DNA from: Moniliophthora roreri
Lineage: Eukaryota; Basidiomycota; Agaricomycetes; Agaricales; Marasmiaceae
Length of the DNA stretch: 64,000 nt
Direction: 5' to 3'
NCBI GenBank assembly: GCA_001466705.2
Contig: LATX02000180.1
Span: 558,001 to 622,000, forward strand
In this document: positions 31,691 through 46,064 of the stretch, piece by piece
How positions within the stretch are numbered: the stretch's first letter is position 1
How the letters are laid out: every line of letters begins with the position of its first letter
Program-made: the position numbers and the translations under genes
The notes under the pieces: model-generated
Databases searched by the model: none
What the model was told of the DNA's origin: nothing
Seen by the model: only the letters and a program-made list of their open reading frames with translations

Positions 31691-33187
31691 ATGTCAGTCA
31701 CAGTTATTGCTTCAAAACCTGCAGAACAAGCTGCAAAATTTGTGCACAGATACATAGGCAAGTGCGGCTATTATCTTCAGCAGTTTCTACTGACATGCAT
31801 ACTTAGATATCGGAGGTATGACGGTCTCTATCTAGCCTGCTGGCTCATTCAATGTCTGGCCAGTCAATCTTACCGATCCTGTCTTTCGTGGTTTCTATCA
31901 CGGGAAGAGAAAACACGATGGTATCAGTGACCCGATCTCGCGTAACCGCATGCTCAGTCGAATAATATGATGGATTACCAGACGATTTCGCGGCGATGTT
32001 GGGACGAGCGCAGGCAGCAGGAGTGAAGAGCATGATCATCACTGGTGGGAGTTTGTCGGAATCGAGAGAAGCGTTGAAAATGGCGAAGGAACATGGTACA
32101 TGGTACTATTTCTCTCATCTTGCGCGGTGCACTCTAACAGAATCCATAGGCTTATTCGCGACTGTGGGATGCCATCCGACTCGTTCAACGGAATTTGACA
32201 ATTTCAAAGACGGACCAGAAGCATATCTCAAGGCGCTTGACGACCTTATTTCGAGCAACTTGAAAGGCAAAGGCAGAGCGGTTGCTGTCGGAGAATGCGG
32301 TCTTGGTAATTCTATTCGAGATACAATCTTGGTGCATCGGCTCAGCTTTGACGTTCAGACTACGACCGCTTACATTTCGCGTCTCAAGAAGTACAAAAGA
32401 AGCACTTCAGTGAGGACACCATTCTCTGTTAACCAACCACGTCCCTCATTGCGGTCCAGGGTCCCAGCTAGCACTCGCAAAGAAATATCATCTTCCTCTA
32501 TTCCTCCACTCTCGTGCAGCGCATTCAGATCTTGTCAGTATACTCCAAGAGGAAGGTTTCGGCGACGACGGTGGCAGGGCTGTGGGTGCGAATGGAGGCG
32601 TTGTTCACAGCTTCACCGGAACTGTTGAGGAAGTCACTGAGCTGGTATCTCTATCCGTCCTTCTTACCTGACCACCTCATCTTACGCTCGTTCACTAGAT
32701 GAATATGGGATTTCACATAGGGTACATGCAACCCCTCCACATCTGCCAAATTCAATCTGATCTGATCTGGGTAGTGTAAACGGCTGTTCCCTAAAAACCG
32801 AGGACAATCTACGCGCGGCCAAAGCCATCCTCCCGGACAAGATCATGTTGGAAACTGGTACGTGGTTTATGCATGTTCTAATTCAATGCAATTTGTCTTT
32901 ATCCGTCGCTTGCAGATGCTCCTTGGTGTTCCATGACTTCGACCCAAGCTTCCAAGTCACATTTAGACTCGCTGCCGAGCTCACTCCAAGAACTCTACTT
33001 TCCTCCATCGGTTAAACCTGAACGATTCGTGTACGGGAAACCAGTGAAGGGTCGGAATGAACCGTGTGCCATTGGGGGCGTGGCGTGGGTCCTACATTCG
33101 TTGAACCAAGTACCGTTTGAGCAGATGACCGAGAAAGCTTGGAAGAACACGGTGCAAGTGTTTGGTTTAGAAGAACTTGAGGAATGA
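31691..33187 (+). CDS. TatD-family metal-dependent DNase
   Basis: ATG 31691 gives MSVTVIASKPAEQAAKFVHR. Exons then encode YIDIGVNLTDPVFRG, KHDDDFAAMLGRAQ, SMIITGGSLSE, LFATVGCHPTRS, GRAVAVGECGLDYDRLHF and HLPLFLHSRAAHSDLV. GGVVHSFTGTVEEVTEL, LETDAPWC and CAIGGVAWVLHSLNQVPFEQ follow, ending LEELEE. The metal-binding residues of the family are present: the Glu of GECGLDY, His in HSRAAH and HSFTG, and Asp in ETDAPWC. The first intron is GC-AG (GCAAGT at 31758) and exon 2 is only 9 bases (31807-31815). About ten exons, all phases compatible. Role in the family: 3'-5' exonuclease or endonuclease linked to DNA repair and apoptosis-like DNA breakdown. Its start is 19 bases from that of the divergent Crinkler-like gene. 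Confidence 0.9.
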
Positions 33188-33570
33188 ATGTTACTTTGAT
33201 AAGTAGATTAGGAGCAATCATCACACCTCATGGTGGTTTTTTTGAACGTTCAACATGAAACAATCCGTTAATTCCAGAGGTATCCACACCAGAGCCCCAT
33301 TACGGAAAATGGAAACACCGATCCGCCACAAAGAAAGTAAGAGAAAACGCTCTCGATGCAGTCCGTGTCTGTGAAGCCGAAAAAAGGGTGAAAGCGTGAA
33401 AAAGCCAACAGAACATTGAAAAAAAAAAAAAGGTGGTATAAAGGTGAAAAGATCCGCGGCAGGATTTCACTATATAGATGTACACTAATTTTTTCGTGTG
33501 TCCGTGTCATGAAGGTAAAGGTGATCGTACAAACGTTTCTGATTCTTTTGCTCGTCTCCAAAAAGTTCAT
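33188..33570. other. convergent 3' flanks of TatD and GFAT
   Basis: The stretch is non-coding and A-rich on the plus strand, with an A-run of about 13 at 33419-33431. It holds the 3' ends of two convergent genes; no other feature is seen. Confidence 0.5.
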
Positions 33571-36020
<2,450 letters not shown>

Positions 36021-37875
36021 GGCAAATCAAGAAATCGGAACTGAAAAGTTTCGAGGCGAGTCAGTAAAAGGGATTTATATGGATGATTGGGAAGGGACGT
36101 ACAGGTCGTGAAGAAAAGAGGCTTTTTGTTGAAGAAGGTGATGAGGGAGAAGGGAAGGAAGGATATATTCTTTGAGGAGTTTCAAGACCGCACTTTTTAT
36201 AGGTGACAAGTAAACACGATCAAATTACGCTTGGTAGCACAACTTGGGTAACACAACTTTGGTAGCACCAATTTCGGTTTCGCGTCCCTTTCTGTGACGT
36301 TCATCTGCACAGCCCTTGTACGCCCCCTTGTTGTGATATCTACGCGCGAATCACCGCCCTTATTACCTGCTTGTTCACTTGCCCCGTTTACAATTCGTTA
36401 TCTCTTACAATTCGGCACATTCGGCGATGCTTCATCGCCTGATGCCCCAGGGTCCTCTGAGCGCTATTCCTAGCAATAGAAATTCTCAGATATTCAAGAA
36501 CTAGAACATGCATACAAGTCGTGTTTCTCTGGTAAAAGTCGGTCCCTTTTTGCTTCCGAATTCGATGCAATTCTAACCGGGCGCAGTACTTTTCTTCACA
36601 AATCTTCACCCCCAACTTGCGACCGAGGTGCCGGCAAACCTCGTAAAACGTCACCTTCAAGCCTCCTAAAGAAGACACGTTGCAAGCAGCCTGCATTTTA
36701 CCTTCACTTCTTCACGGTGCAGATTTACCATGTAACGTCATGGTTTTCGGTGTTTCTTCACCCACCGACGGTCTTCTTTCCCCTGCTGCCTGAAAGCATC
36801 ATGAAAAACTATCTTGGAGACTGGATTGCCTCGGGCAGTGGCCCCGTTGCAGAGTGCCATCAGATGGCCGTCAACGGGTTGGCCCCGCTGCCACGCCTCG
36901 AGTCACAGCCCGAGGTCGATCTATCATCCAGCAAGCTTTCCAAGTGACTTTCAGCGCGATCCTTGTCAAACACACGTACGAAATGGTTTTAGTACCATGG
37001 CAATAACGCGAACGTGCAAGTACTATCTTCGGATTCTCGGAATTAGATGTCCTTCGGCACCCAGAAAGTAGAAATGTTCCGCTACCGTGGTCAGGGCGAA
37101 TGATTCTCACAATTTGTCGCCAGGTTTAGCTCCTCAACTCGAGCCGCACAAGAATCATAGAGGTCCTTGATATTCATAGCTCAGAGCAGAGTATTACAAG
37201 CTCTGCACAGGTCGTACCGATACTCCGAGGCATCGTGTCGCTAATTCAGGGTTGAAGGTGACCAGAGGTCCTGGACGCCTGGCAGTACTCGAGCGCATGA
37301 GTGGCACTATGGGTAAAATTATCCGGTTCATCCCCAGACTTACAATGCCCTTTACCTATAGGGCTGTGATACGCAGGTCTTTTAGAGCTTGATACTCCTG
37401 GGTCAACTCCGAGGCAGGTCGTTATTCAAACAGGTTTTCATGTCAAAACTGGCGAAGCAGCTAAGAATGAAGCTTTTAGCCATCAATTAGCAATGCAGTG
37501 GTTGTGGTTCGCACTACCTCGGAGTGGATCTCAGAGCGAATGTACTAAAGGAAAACAGCAGGGATATGTTTTATGTTTTGTTCGACTTGAAGCCAGATCA
37601 ATCACGAGTCAATCGCGGCTTTTCATCATCTGCGACTCTGTGATCATCACCTTAACAGCCAAGCCAACGTAGACGGTTTTAACTTTTTCCTTCTGATCCA
37701 ATTGGCAATATGTACAAAACCGTATTAGTACAAATGGCAATACAGACCGTTTTGTTCTGTTCTGTTCACGACGCGCTCCGTAATCAATCAGCGGCGGCCT
37801 GACTGAAGGTGCTCTCAAAGTTCCGCAAGCCATAATCCCAACCTTTCTCCTTGACCACTACTACCTTCAAGAGGC
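36021..37875. other. long intergenic region between GFAT and PPCS
   Basis: Both genes read away from this region, so it carries two promoters. At 36228-36275 a short imperfect repeat occurs (TTGGTAGCACAAC, TTGGGTAACACAAC, TTTGGTAGCACC), at about -210 to -250 of GFAT. Short frames at 36388-36696 (minus) and 36717-37071 (plus) have no recognisable motif and I do not call them genes. Confidence 0.45.
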
Positions 37876-39195
37876 ATGTCGACTAGTACATCGACCACCT
37901 CGTTCTCCGCCGAATCCTATTTCGCTACCCAACCTCCGCCATCGACTCTCGAACACGATGTCAACCAAGTCCGCAATTTCGTCGCTCATCAGGCCGAACA
38001 AGGTCGCAATGTCGTTCTGGTTACGGTACGAGAACCGATCTCCGCAGTCATCCAAAATTTAGGCTCACCGGATCGCATTTCAGAGCGGTGGAACGACAGT
38101 ACCCCTAGAGCTCAATGTGTGAGACCGTTCTACCAACCCTCCATCCTCCCGACCCGAGCTCATATGCATACGATATCCCAGTGTCCGATTCTTGGACAAT
38201 TTTAGTGCCGGTGCGTGTTACACGCATACTTCTCAAGTATCAGGAAAAAAAAAAGACTTACTTGAACACTTTGGTGGGTAAGGAACCCGAGGAGCGACAT
38301 CCGCAGAATACTTTCTCCAAGCAGGCTACGCCGTCATCTTCATGCATCGTCAATTCAGCTTGCAGCCTTTCAGCAGACACTATTCCCATTCCACCAATCC
38401 TTTCTTGGATTTTCTTGAAATCGATGGTCCTACCAATAACAAAGACGGCACACAAACTCCACCTCAAATCGGCGTTACACCTTCCAAACGCGTCCATTTA
38501 CTCGAGGTTTTGCAGGCGTATAAATCGGTTCAGGCTCAGGGGACATTACTCACGCTTACGTTTGTTACCGTGAATGATTATTTATGGCTTTTGAGGGCAG
38601 TAAGCCAGGAGTTGTCCAAACTAAAGAGGAAGGCAATGTATTACCTTGCCGCGGCTGTTAGTGACTTTTTCCTGCCGAGACAAAAGTTGGTGAGTTGTAA
38701 AATTTAGACATTCGAGTTCTTTTTATTTTCATTCATCTTCTTATGCCGCTTCCCAGTCAGAACACAAGATTCAATCCGGAAAAGGCAGTCTTCTCATTGA
38801 AATGGATCAAGTGCCCAAGATTCTCAAGCCGATGGTGGATGAATGGTCTAGAGATGGGTATATAGTATCGTTCAAGGTGCGTGTGTGCCCTGTATCATCT
38901 TTACTAACTTCACATACTGAACTCCCACTAGCTGGAAACCGACCCGGCACTACTCATACCCAAAGCTCGCGCAGCACTCGAACGATACGGTCATCAAGTC
39001 GTCATCGGGAATGACTTGCACAGACGAAAATTCGAAGTCGTGTTTGTCTCTAGATGTCAATTATCGACACCACCGAAAATCGATGACAATTGGCTCAAGA
39101 TAGACCTTGCAGCGACTGAGCAGGGAAAGGAGATTGAGGAGGATATTGTAGCAGAACTCGTCACGCGGCATAAGAGATGGATTGAAGAGAAATAG
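37876..39195 (+). CDS. CAB2: phosphopantothenate-cysteine ligase
   Basis: Six exons, 37876-38025, 38084-38118, 38182-38210, 38283-38689, 38757-38876 and 38932-39195, join in phase to 334 residues. Motifs in order: NVVLVTSGGTTVPLELN, VRFLDNFSAGTRGATSAEYF, AGYAVIFMHRQFSL, YYLAAAVSDFFLPR, HKIQSG, FKLETDPALLIPKARAALER and VVIGNDLHRRKFEV. These are the eukaryotic CoaB/PPCS hallmarks (nucleotide binding and the AAAVSDF loop). The enzyme joins 4'-phosphopantothenate and cysteine in coenzyme A synthesis in the cytosol. Exon 3 is only 29 bases. Confidence 0.93.
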
Positions 39196-39395
39196 GTCGT
39201 TCAAGACGAGACGGATGAAGCAGACAAATATAAATATGGTATTTATTCTTACCGTAATGACTAGAAGGGAGTATATAGAACAAAAGGTGAAATCCAATGT
39301 ATTTCTCAATGAAATGTACAGATCTTTATATGGAACAATCAATTCTGGGACATTCGAACTACCCCGAGAGAATAAATACGTAGGTAAACGTATTC

Positions 39396-40573
39396 TCAGA
39401 GTACAACTGCAACAAGAAGACCGGCGGTAAGAGCAGGGCCAGCGAAGCCACCGGAGAGGGTCACTGCAGAGTTTCCTTCCGTACCTGAACTCGCTCCTTC
39501 TGCAGATCCTGCAGGAGCATCACTAGCCGTCTGCGTGATACCTTCTGGGTCTTGCCCATCTACCCATTCATTGAGCACTGCTCGGCGATCGAGACAAGTT
39601 CAACTTACCAACAAAAGACGCGCCACATGCATTTGCGATATAAGTCTTATTGAAGCTCCCGTTCTCCTTGAAGATGAGTCCGGGAAAGTCATCTTCGACG
39701 GTGTTGATAGCGGCCTTGGCACAGTCGGAGCAACTGATGTTTTTGAGAAGGCCATGACTGCCAAAGGCGCCTCTCTCTGGGTCCAGGATGAAGTCGTTTA
39801 TCACCGCTGGCATATCTTTCAAGGACAGGCCTCCATCAGAGCCAATTATACCCCCGCTTTGTAATGTGTTGAATCCCTCGGTCAGGCATTTTGTGTCACC
39901 GCTGCGAATGAGTCCTGGTGTCCAGTACAGGCGAGAAGCAGTAGTAAACACCCCTTACTTTTGCAGACATAAGACTTTCCTGATCTAAAATCGATTTGAG
40001 ATTCCAGGGTTTATCATATACGGTTTTACGCGCGCTCACCGTTGGATATGCATCTTGAAGCAGCAAACTGATTATGGACGGGGTTCGATTGGGATCATAC
40101 TCATGACTGACTTTGCGAAGGTCGGTTTCACAGCCGATAGTAACGTTCCGAACGATTGCAGCAAGGGTTTCGTTTGTGCATGGCTAGCATCAACTTGAGA
40201 CAGATGTGAATGGGGAGGGACTCGAAAGTAGGTACGTACAGCCGCAGAACACATTCTAGTGAGGGTGTAAGCCAACACGAGAAGCATCTATTGGAAAGAA
40301 GAACCAAACTTACGACCCAAGCCAGTCATTGATTGGTTCGATTACAAGGGTACTTTCATTGCCAGAAGCGAGTGGTAAGAGGGGTCCTGGCGTCAAGCAC
40401 GAGTCCACATCTGGGTTGGCTCCAACCTGATTTATAGCGTTAATGCATTCAGATGACAAGCTGTACAAAATGGTGTCAGAGGAGGCCGGGGGTAGTTGCC
40501 TAACAACTCACATCTGAGCAGTAACCGTGGCGGCAAAGTTGAACAGTAGCGTTGGAGCCAAAAGGCGGATCAT
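39396..40573 (-). CDS. secreted, probably GPI-anchored Cys-rich protein, paralog B
   Basis: ATG 40573 gives MIRLLAPTLLFNFAATVTAQ, a signal peptide. Then come SECINAINQVGANPDVDSCL, a 16-base microexon at 40240-40255 (MCSAA), a segment with NETLAAIVRNVT-like sequence, and TKCLTEGFNTLQSGGIIGSD. SCSDCAKAAINTVEDDFPGL, CGASFV and a Ser/Ala/Gly tail follow, ending in a hydrophobic stretch (GFAGPALTAGLLVAVVL), as in GPI-anchored proteins. Regularly spaced cysteines suggest disulfides. Eukaryotic surface protein of unknown function; its sequence and exon plan match paralog A at 41087-42260. I cannot name the family with confidence. Confidence 0.7.
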
Positions 40574-41086
40574 AGCTGGGTCAAGGATGGGAGCAATTGA
40601 GCTTTTATCAAGAAGCCTTTTGAATGAATAAAGGCAGTGGTTGTGTGTGTGTCAAGCAAAGAAGTTCTCGCTCCAGCCAAGCACGAGTTTCTATACAAAC
40701 ATTTACATCAGCCATGTCAACCACTACCGTTGATCTTGATTCTTACCAGAGGAATGCTGTGGAACAAAAGGCAGCTGTGACAGCATGAGCGCAAAAGAAA
40801 GATAAAAATCTCACCGCTTTGAAGACATTGCTTTTGATGATGTCCCGAACCAGACAACATAGCCCCACGTGCACACGATTTTCCGAACGCGCCGGCGCAG
40901 GAGAATGCATACTTACAGACCAGAGCAAGCCAATTGCTGGAGATGGAAGAAAAAAGGGAAAGCATACGGCGCGATGCGTAAATGAATTCCTTCCCCCCAT
41001 TCCTAAAAAGGAAGGTAAGGCTGCACAAGAGTTCACTTATTAGGGCAGTAATTGTGTTCTTGTCCATGAATATCTTTATAAGCAGC
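40574..41086. other. intergenic between the paralogous secreted-protein genes
   Basis: This is promoter side of paralog B and 3' side of paralog A. Several short frames cross it on both strands, but none has a recognisable motif. Confidence 0.45.
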
Positions 41087-42260
41087 TCAAACTGCAGCAA
41101 GGAGTCCACCAATAGCAAGCGCAACATACACCCCAACACTTGCATAAAGAGCCGATGCAGAGTTTCCTTCACCATCTTGGCCTCCTGTAGTAGCATCACT
41201 AGTCATCTGCGTGACGCCCTCCGGATCTTGCCCATCTAATACCACCAACGAATTAACTAATGCACACTCCAAAGACAGAAGGTACTCACCAACAAACTCT
41301 GCTCCACAAACTTCTGTGAACATTCCCTTGTAGCCTTCATTCTCCGAGCCCCAAATGCCCGGGAAGTCTTCTTCGAGTGTGTTGTATGCTGCCTTGGAGC
41401 AAGTGGAGCAGGTAACATTGGTCGGTATACCCTGTGGGTTTTGATCACCATATCCAGCACTGAATCGGAATAATAGGGCAGGAATGTCAGCGATGGTGAG
41501 AGTACCGTCATCTTCCATGGTTTCAAAAATGTTGAGCGTTTCGGTTAGGCAGTTGGTGTTGCCGCTGATATCGTGTATAGGTCAGTGCTTGTGTAAAGAG
41601 AAAAAGATATAAATGACTGACTTTTGGAGGCACAACACTTTCCTGACCTGTTATGGAATACATTCAACGAAAGAAGAAAACAGATTGAGGAGTCTACTCA
41701 CCGACCCATAGTAAGCCTGAACAGCAAACGTAACGGATTCAGGATCGGTGTCTGCGCTATACCCAGGAATTCGTTGTTCGAGTTCGGTTCGACACCCAGT
41801 GGTAAAGTTTTGAACGATAGTTGCGAGAGTTTCGTTTGAGCATGGCTTCATAGTATAGTGAGTACAACACTAGTCGAGTAAAGAGAGCACAGTTGCGGCT
41901 TACTGTTGCAGAACACATTCTAAACCAGATATCAATAATCAACCCGCTTGCACATGCAGGAAGAGGTACTCACGAAGTCACCCAATTATTTATCGGCGGG
42001 ATTATAGGCATGCTTGCATTCCCATTCGTGACAAGGGGAACAAGCTCAGCTGGAGCTAAGCATGACTCGACTTCTGGATTGGTAAAAATGTTAACGACAG
42101 CATTGGTGCATGCCTCTGATGGTCTGTAAATTGCCAGATAAAGTCAGCGGGAAGTAAAGGTAAAACGATGTAAACACACTCACGCTTGAGTCTGATTCTG
42201 TGCAGAGACAGAAAGGGCAGCGAAAAGTACAGTCGTAACAAAAACTTGTATGCGTGCCAT
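41087..42260 (-). CDS. secreted, probably GPI-anchored Cys-rich protein, paralog A
   Basis: ATG 42260 gives MARIQVFVTTVLFAALSVSA, a signal peptide. Exon 2 encodes SEACTNAVVNIFTNPEVESC, then a 16-base microexon at 41904-41919 (MCSAT), then MKPCSNETLATIVQNFTTGC. NTNCLTETLNIFETMEDDGT, VTCSTCSKAAYNTLEEDFPG and VCGAEFV follow. The last exon encodes DGQDPEGVTQMTSDATTGG and the hydrophobic tail YVALAIGGLLAAV. The same layout, microexon and tail as paralog B show a tandem duplication. Its TATA region has been copied to 5361. Function unknown. Confidence 0.72.
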
Positions 42261-42320
42261 AGCGTAACTCGGAGAGAGAAAAGAAAGGTTGTGGATTGTC
42301 AGTGGATTCGATGAGGCGTT

Positions 42321-42329
42321 CCTTTATAT
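42321..42329 (-). promoter_or_regulatory. TATA box of secreted-protein paralog A
   Basis: On the minus strand CATATAAAG lies about 60 bases upstream of the ATG at 42260. The same sequence is in the left arm at 5361-5369. Confidence 0.6.
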
Positions 42330-42799
42330 GCAAACAGGATTGAGCTCTGCATAGCTTAGTGGAGTGGCCAAGTCGGCTGCGCTATGAACCATATGTCAGC
42401 CCAGACATTTTCAGTCGAAGATAAAGATCTCACCCTACTGATTTTGATGTGAAGAGGTTACGGAGAAAACCTTGGAGTCGCTCTGCCATATACAAATTTT
42501 AATGACGTTGACACTGTTGTCGGGCACTTGCAAGGCGCGGGGAGGAAAGTCAAAGTGAAGAAGAGTAAAATTCAACAATGGGCGTCGGAAACGAGTAGAT
42601 GCAGAATTTGAAGCAAAACTGCTTGGGTTAGGGAGGAGGAAATTGAAAGGTGGGAGTATGCCTCATTGGTCTGGTTTCTCACAGTCTCAAGACCCCCGAA
42701 GAAACGTACGCGCGCGAGAGGACGGGGCAAACGCAATAGCACGGACGAATAACCGAATATATGTGATATTGCTGTTGCAGAAGTAATGCGTAATGTAAT

Positions 42800-43460
42800 C
42801 TAGAACGGTAGTTTTCCAGAAAGCCTCTTCGGCGGCTTGAGAGGATCGGGTCTTCTCCTCCTGTGATACTACGAAGCGTGTCAGTTCAACCCGCAAAAAA
42901 CCAGAAAGAAAATAAGACTCACGTCTTTCCATCTCCTGACTCGTTTGTCCATATCCCGCAATAACATGGACCTGTGAGCTTCCCGGCGCTCTTTGGTCCT
43001 CTCCCACTTGTGTCCCTTGAACATCCTCTTCTTTTGTGCGTACAAAGGAACCTCTGGCTTCTCCTTTGGCGTGAATTTACCAACCCAGTCAGCCTCAAAT
43101 GACAAAGGCTTCAACTTTTCCGGCAACTCCTTTGACCCTTCTCCATCTTTTGCGCGAAGGACCTCTGCCAACACTTGCGGTTTGTGCAATTTTGGACCGG
43201 GTGGCAAGAGATGAAGACTATTGGTCTCTTTAGCCTTTTTGATCAATTCTGCCTGACGACGAAGGGAGTATTTGGGTGGTGCCCATCGACCGGTTTTGGG
43301 GTTGCGGTGGGGAAAAGGGATTTGGTAGTCGTATACCCTGCGTTGGTGGGGAGTCAGGGTTGGGCGGAGGGAGGGGACCGTGCCTCGCTATGTGTCCTTG
43401 CAGGCCTTTTAGTTCATGTAGACGAAATTTTGCAACGGCTCGAACTGCTGATGATGACAT
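42800..43460 (-). CDS. mitochondrial ribosomal protein mL59 (MRPL25 type), copy 2, with an apparent frameshift
   Basis: ATG 43460 opens MSSSAVRAVAKFRLHELKGL. The conserved body is NPKTGRWAPPKYSLRRQAEL, LLPPGPKLHKP and FKGHKWERTKERR. A phase-0 intron and a last exon YHRRRRPDPLKPPKR follow, ending at 42800-42802. As in copy 1, the N-terminal frame and the body differ by one base at the run GGGGAAAAGGG (43309-43319). This copy lacks the extra TGA of copy 1. Either both copies descend from an already broken gene, or the run is miscalled in both, or an upstream intron of length 3n+1 restores the frame. mL59 is a fungal mitoribosome component, so a working copy must exist somewhere. Confidence 0.7.
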
Positions 43461-43822
43461 GGGCCAACAAGCCGAGTGGCGAGTGGGCGAGGAAGGGAGG
43501 AAAGGAAGAATTGTTTGTACTTACTCACAGACGCCAAACAAACGCGTTCTGAGTCGCGTCGCTCTCACACCTCCACGACCACTGGTTCTAAACCACCACT
43601 AGACCATCCAGTCTCATCGACAGATTTAGCCCAATGTTTAGTTCTGTGTGAGCTTGGAGTTGTATTTGCGTCAGATACATAAAACTGATAGATTCTTAGG
43701 ACTATTATATCGCTGCGATACCTCTTGACTCTGATTCTGATTGCCATGTGTATAAATTGTAATGCATTTGATGGTGAGCCATCCAAGTTTATGTATGTAT
43801 TTCATAGTTCTGACGTCCGCCT

Positions 43823-45452
43823 TTAAACATAAAAATTCCTCAAAGTCTTGTGGAAGCGTCTCATAGGCTTCTCCTTCATCTGGCATCCAGATGTCAGTAA
43901 CTGCTCGGTCAGATTGACATACTCAGGTGTCAATTCACCGAGCACCTCTATCTCTGTTCTCAAAGACACCCCAAAGCTGCTCCTTTTATTTCGATTCCGC
44001 GTTTCCTCCAATAACTTGACCAGTAGACGATAGTCAAACCGGTTGTACTGCCTCTCGTGACAACAACGCGCCACTACTCGGAGCGTCTCCAAAGATGCGA
44101 ACCCTGGTTTGGGGCCTCGCATCTCTTTCAACAGGAAAAGGAGAATATTGTCCGCATTTGGCTGTTCAAGCGCATCACTGTTGATATCCACCACAAGTGT
44201 CTTCAGTGAGGGCATTGCATAGGCGATGAGCGCCTCAACATCCTGAAGCTTATTGCGGTATGTATGATACAACTCCAAGCGTGTTAGCCTCGCGCCAGAT
44301 CTCTCAATCATGTCCACCGCATAACCGTAGACGAACTTTTTCCACTGCCGCAGAATCAGCTCTTCCAAGCTGGGTAGGATCATCTTTGTGAGAGCACATC
44401 TGTAATGGAAGCCGTAGGGCTCGTCCCCTCCTGCATACTCTAAAGAACGCAGCTTCGGGACAACAACCATGCCAAAGCTATCAAATGCCGCGAGTTTGGT
44501 ATTGTTGTAATCGGTGTTTTCGTGCGTGGTGATCCTTGCTCGCGTAATGTTCAGCCCTGCGACTACGAGAGCTCCAAGACCATCCGTGATCCATCTCTCA
44601 TTCACGTTACACTCTGTCAATTGCGACCACGGGAGTTGGACAGTTCTCCAAAACTCTGTCACCCAAGCGATTTCTGCAGAACGAAGGCGCGGAGCATCGG
44701 CGAAAGCCTTCAAGTCGAGGCGATTGTATATCCCCATTCCAAGAGTCTCTATCTTTAGAGCTTCCAAACGCTGGGTACGTCCCGCAAGGATCTCCAAGTG
44801 CGGCATCATCTTAAAGTCAGCCAAGATACCAAAGCTCTTCATCCATTCCGCATACTCGAGGATCGTCTTCAGGATCGCCACATCGTAATCTCCCACGTCC
44901 CACTTCGTCGAACGGTACGACAGCTCCAAAACACCTTTGTCACTGGAAAGGTACTTGGCGTTCGCCAACCACGTTGTGATCATCTCGATGATACGCTGCA
45001 ATATCGTCTTTCCGGCTTTGGAGTCCATCAGGCGCCCCTTATCCCAAGTCATCTCAACGTTGGCGATTCTCCAGAGGTCAGGGGTGTTCTCTGCTATCGT
45101 ACGCCAACGTTGAGAGACTTTGCAGAGAGTCCATGGAAGTGCGTCGTCGTTTATAGGGTTCAAAGAATCGTCGATCGGGTTCCGATAAAAATCGAAGCGT
45201 TCCGGAGGGTTGTCGCGAACGTATAGAAAGATCATAATGAGGATCTCAACGGGAAGGCTGTCGATGTGACGGCCACTCTGAGCTTTGAACGAAGCCGAAG
45301 CAAAGGATTTCGCGTTGGGGAATGGGAGGAACGGTGGATTCTGCTCCTGAAAGTCCATGAATTAGACGGGGTGTCAAGGGACTACGGTGAGCGAAACTCA
45401 CCATTGATGTGTTGCAAGTTGATGGGTTGGGAGACATCTTGTGGAGACCCAT
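43823..45452 (-). CDS. F-box protein, copy 3 (intact)
   Basis: This is the inverted counterpart of 6774-8403, with the same two-exon structure (ATG 45452, intron, long second exon to 43823) and about 524 residues. The F-box reads DSLPVEILIMIFLYVRDN and the leucine-rich segments are conserved. By eye roughly 95% of residues agree with copy 2. Replacements cluster in the C-terminal LRR-like half (for example AEIAWVTEFWRTV against VEVGRVTEFWRTI), which fits divergence of a target-binding surface. Confidence 0.85.
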
Positions 45453-46064
45453 CTCTCTAATCCTTAAATGACTTACGCGACTCGGAGTATGGCTACTGTT
45501 TCTAAATCTGGTCTATTCGACTGTCCATGGCCATGGCCAATCTGCATCGTCCGTTTCGATGGCTTGCCACCACACATTCAGGCCCGAATTGGAACCTTTC
45601 AATACATTGAAGAAAACTCGATTCAGAACAACGCCATCAAAGCTGCCACTATACCCCCGGGCCCAACTTGCTTTGAAGACACCGATACTCGTTGTCCCGC
45701 GACCGAGAAACAGCTCAAATGCAACCAATCACAGCAGTATCCACTCCCACCGCTGCATGAGCAGACATGTGGAAAGTCTTATCCTACACCCTAGGGACAA
45801 CGCGTCTCCCACAGACCTCGGCAGGAACACTAGTGCTACCACCAAGCGCACTGTCATCCCTCGGATCTCAGCAGGAGGTCCACCACGAACTCGGGTGGGG
45901 GTTTCCAGATGCTTGAACTGGACTTTTTACCGATATCAAAGAAGATGTACGGTCGCGCAATGGAGAAAGTGCCCGTTGACGACGTTTTTGCCATCATGAT
46001 CTCCCCATCCCCTGCAGTCCATCCTTTCTATACATAGCGAAAGGAGGTTTCTAGCTTGATCCGA

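Larger units (their letters stand above)
42310..46036. repeat. segmental duplication, right arm R (inverted relative to L1 and L2)
   Basis: Reading on the minus strand the arm contains the leader element (46036-45600, matching 6229-6640), the F-box gene, mL59 and the core promoter at 42321. It therefore unites parts found in L2 (leader + F-box) and L1 (F-box + mL59 + promoter), and resembles the ancestral order. The uncharacterised gene and TENA abut it on the right, as they do near the left arm. Confidence 0.8.
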
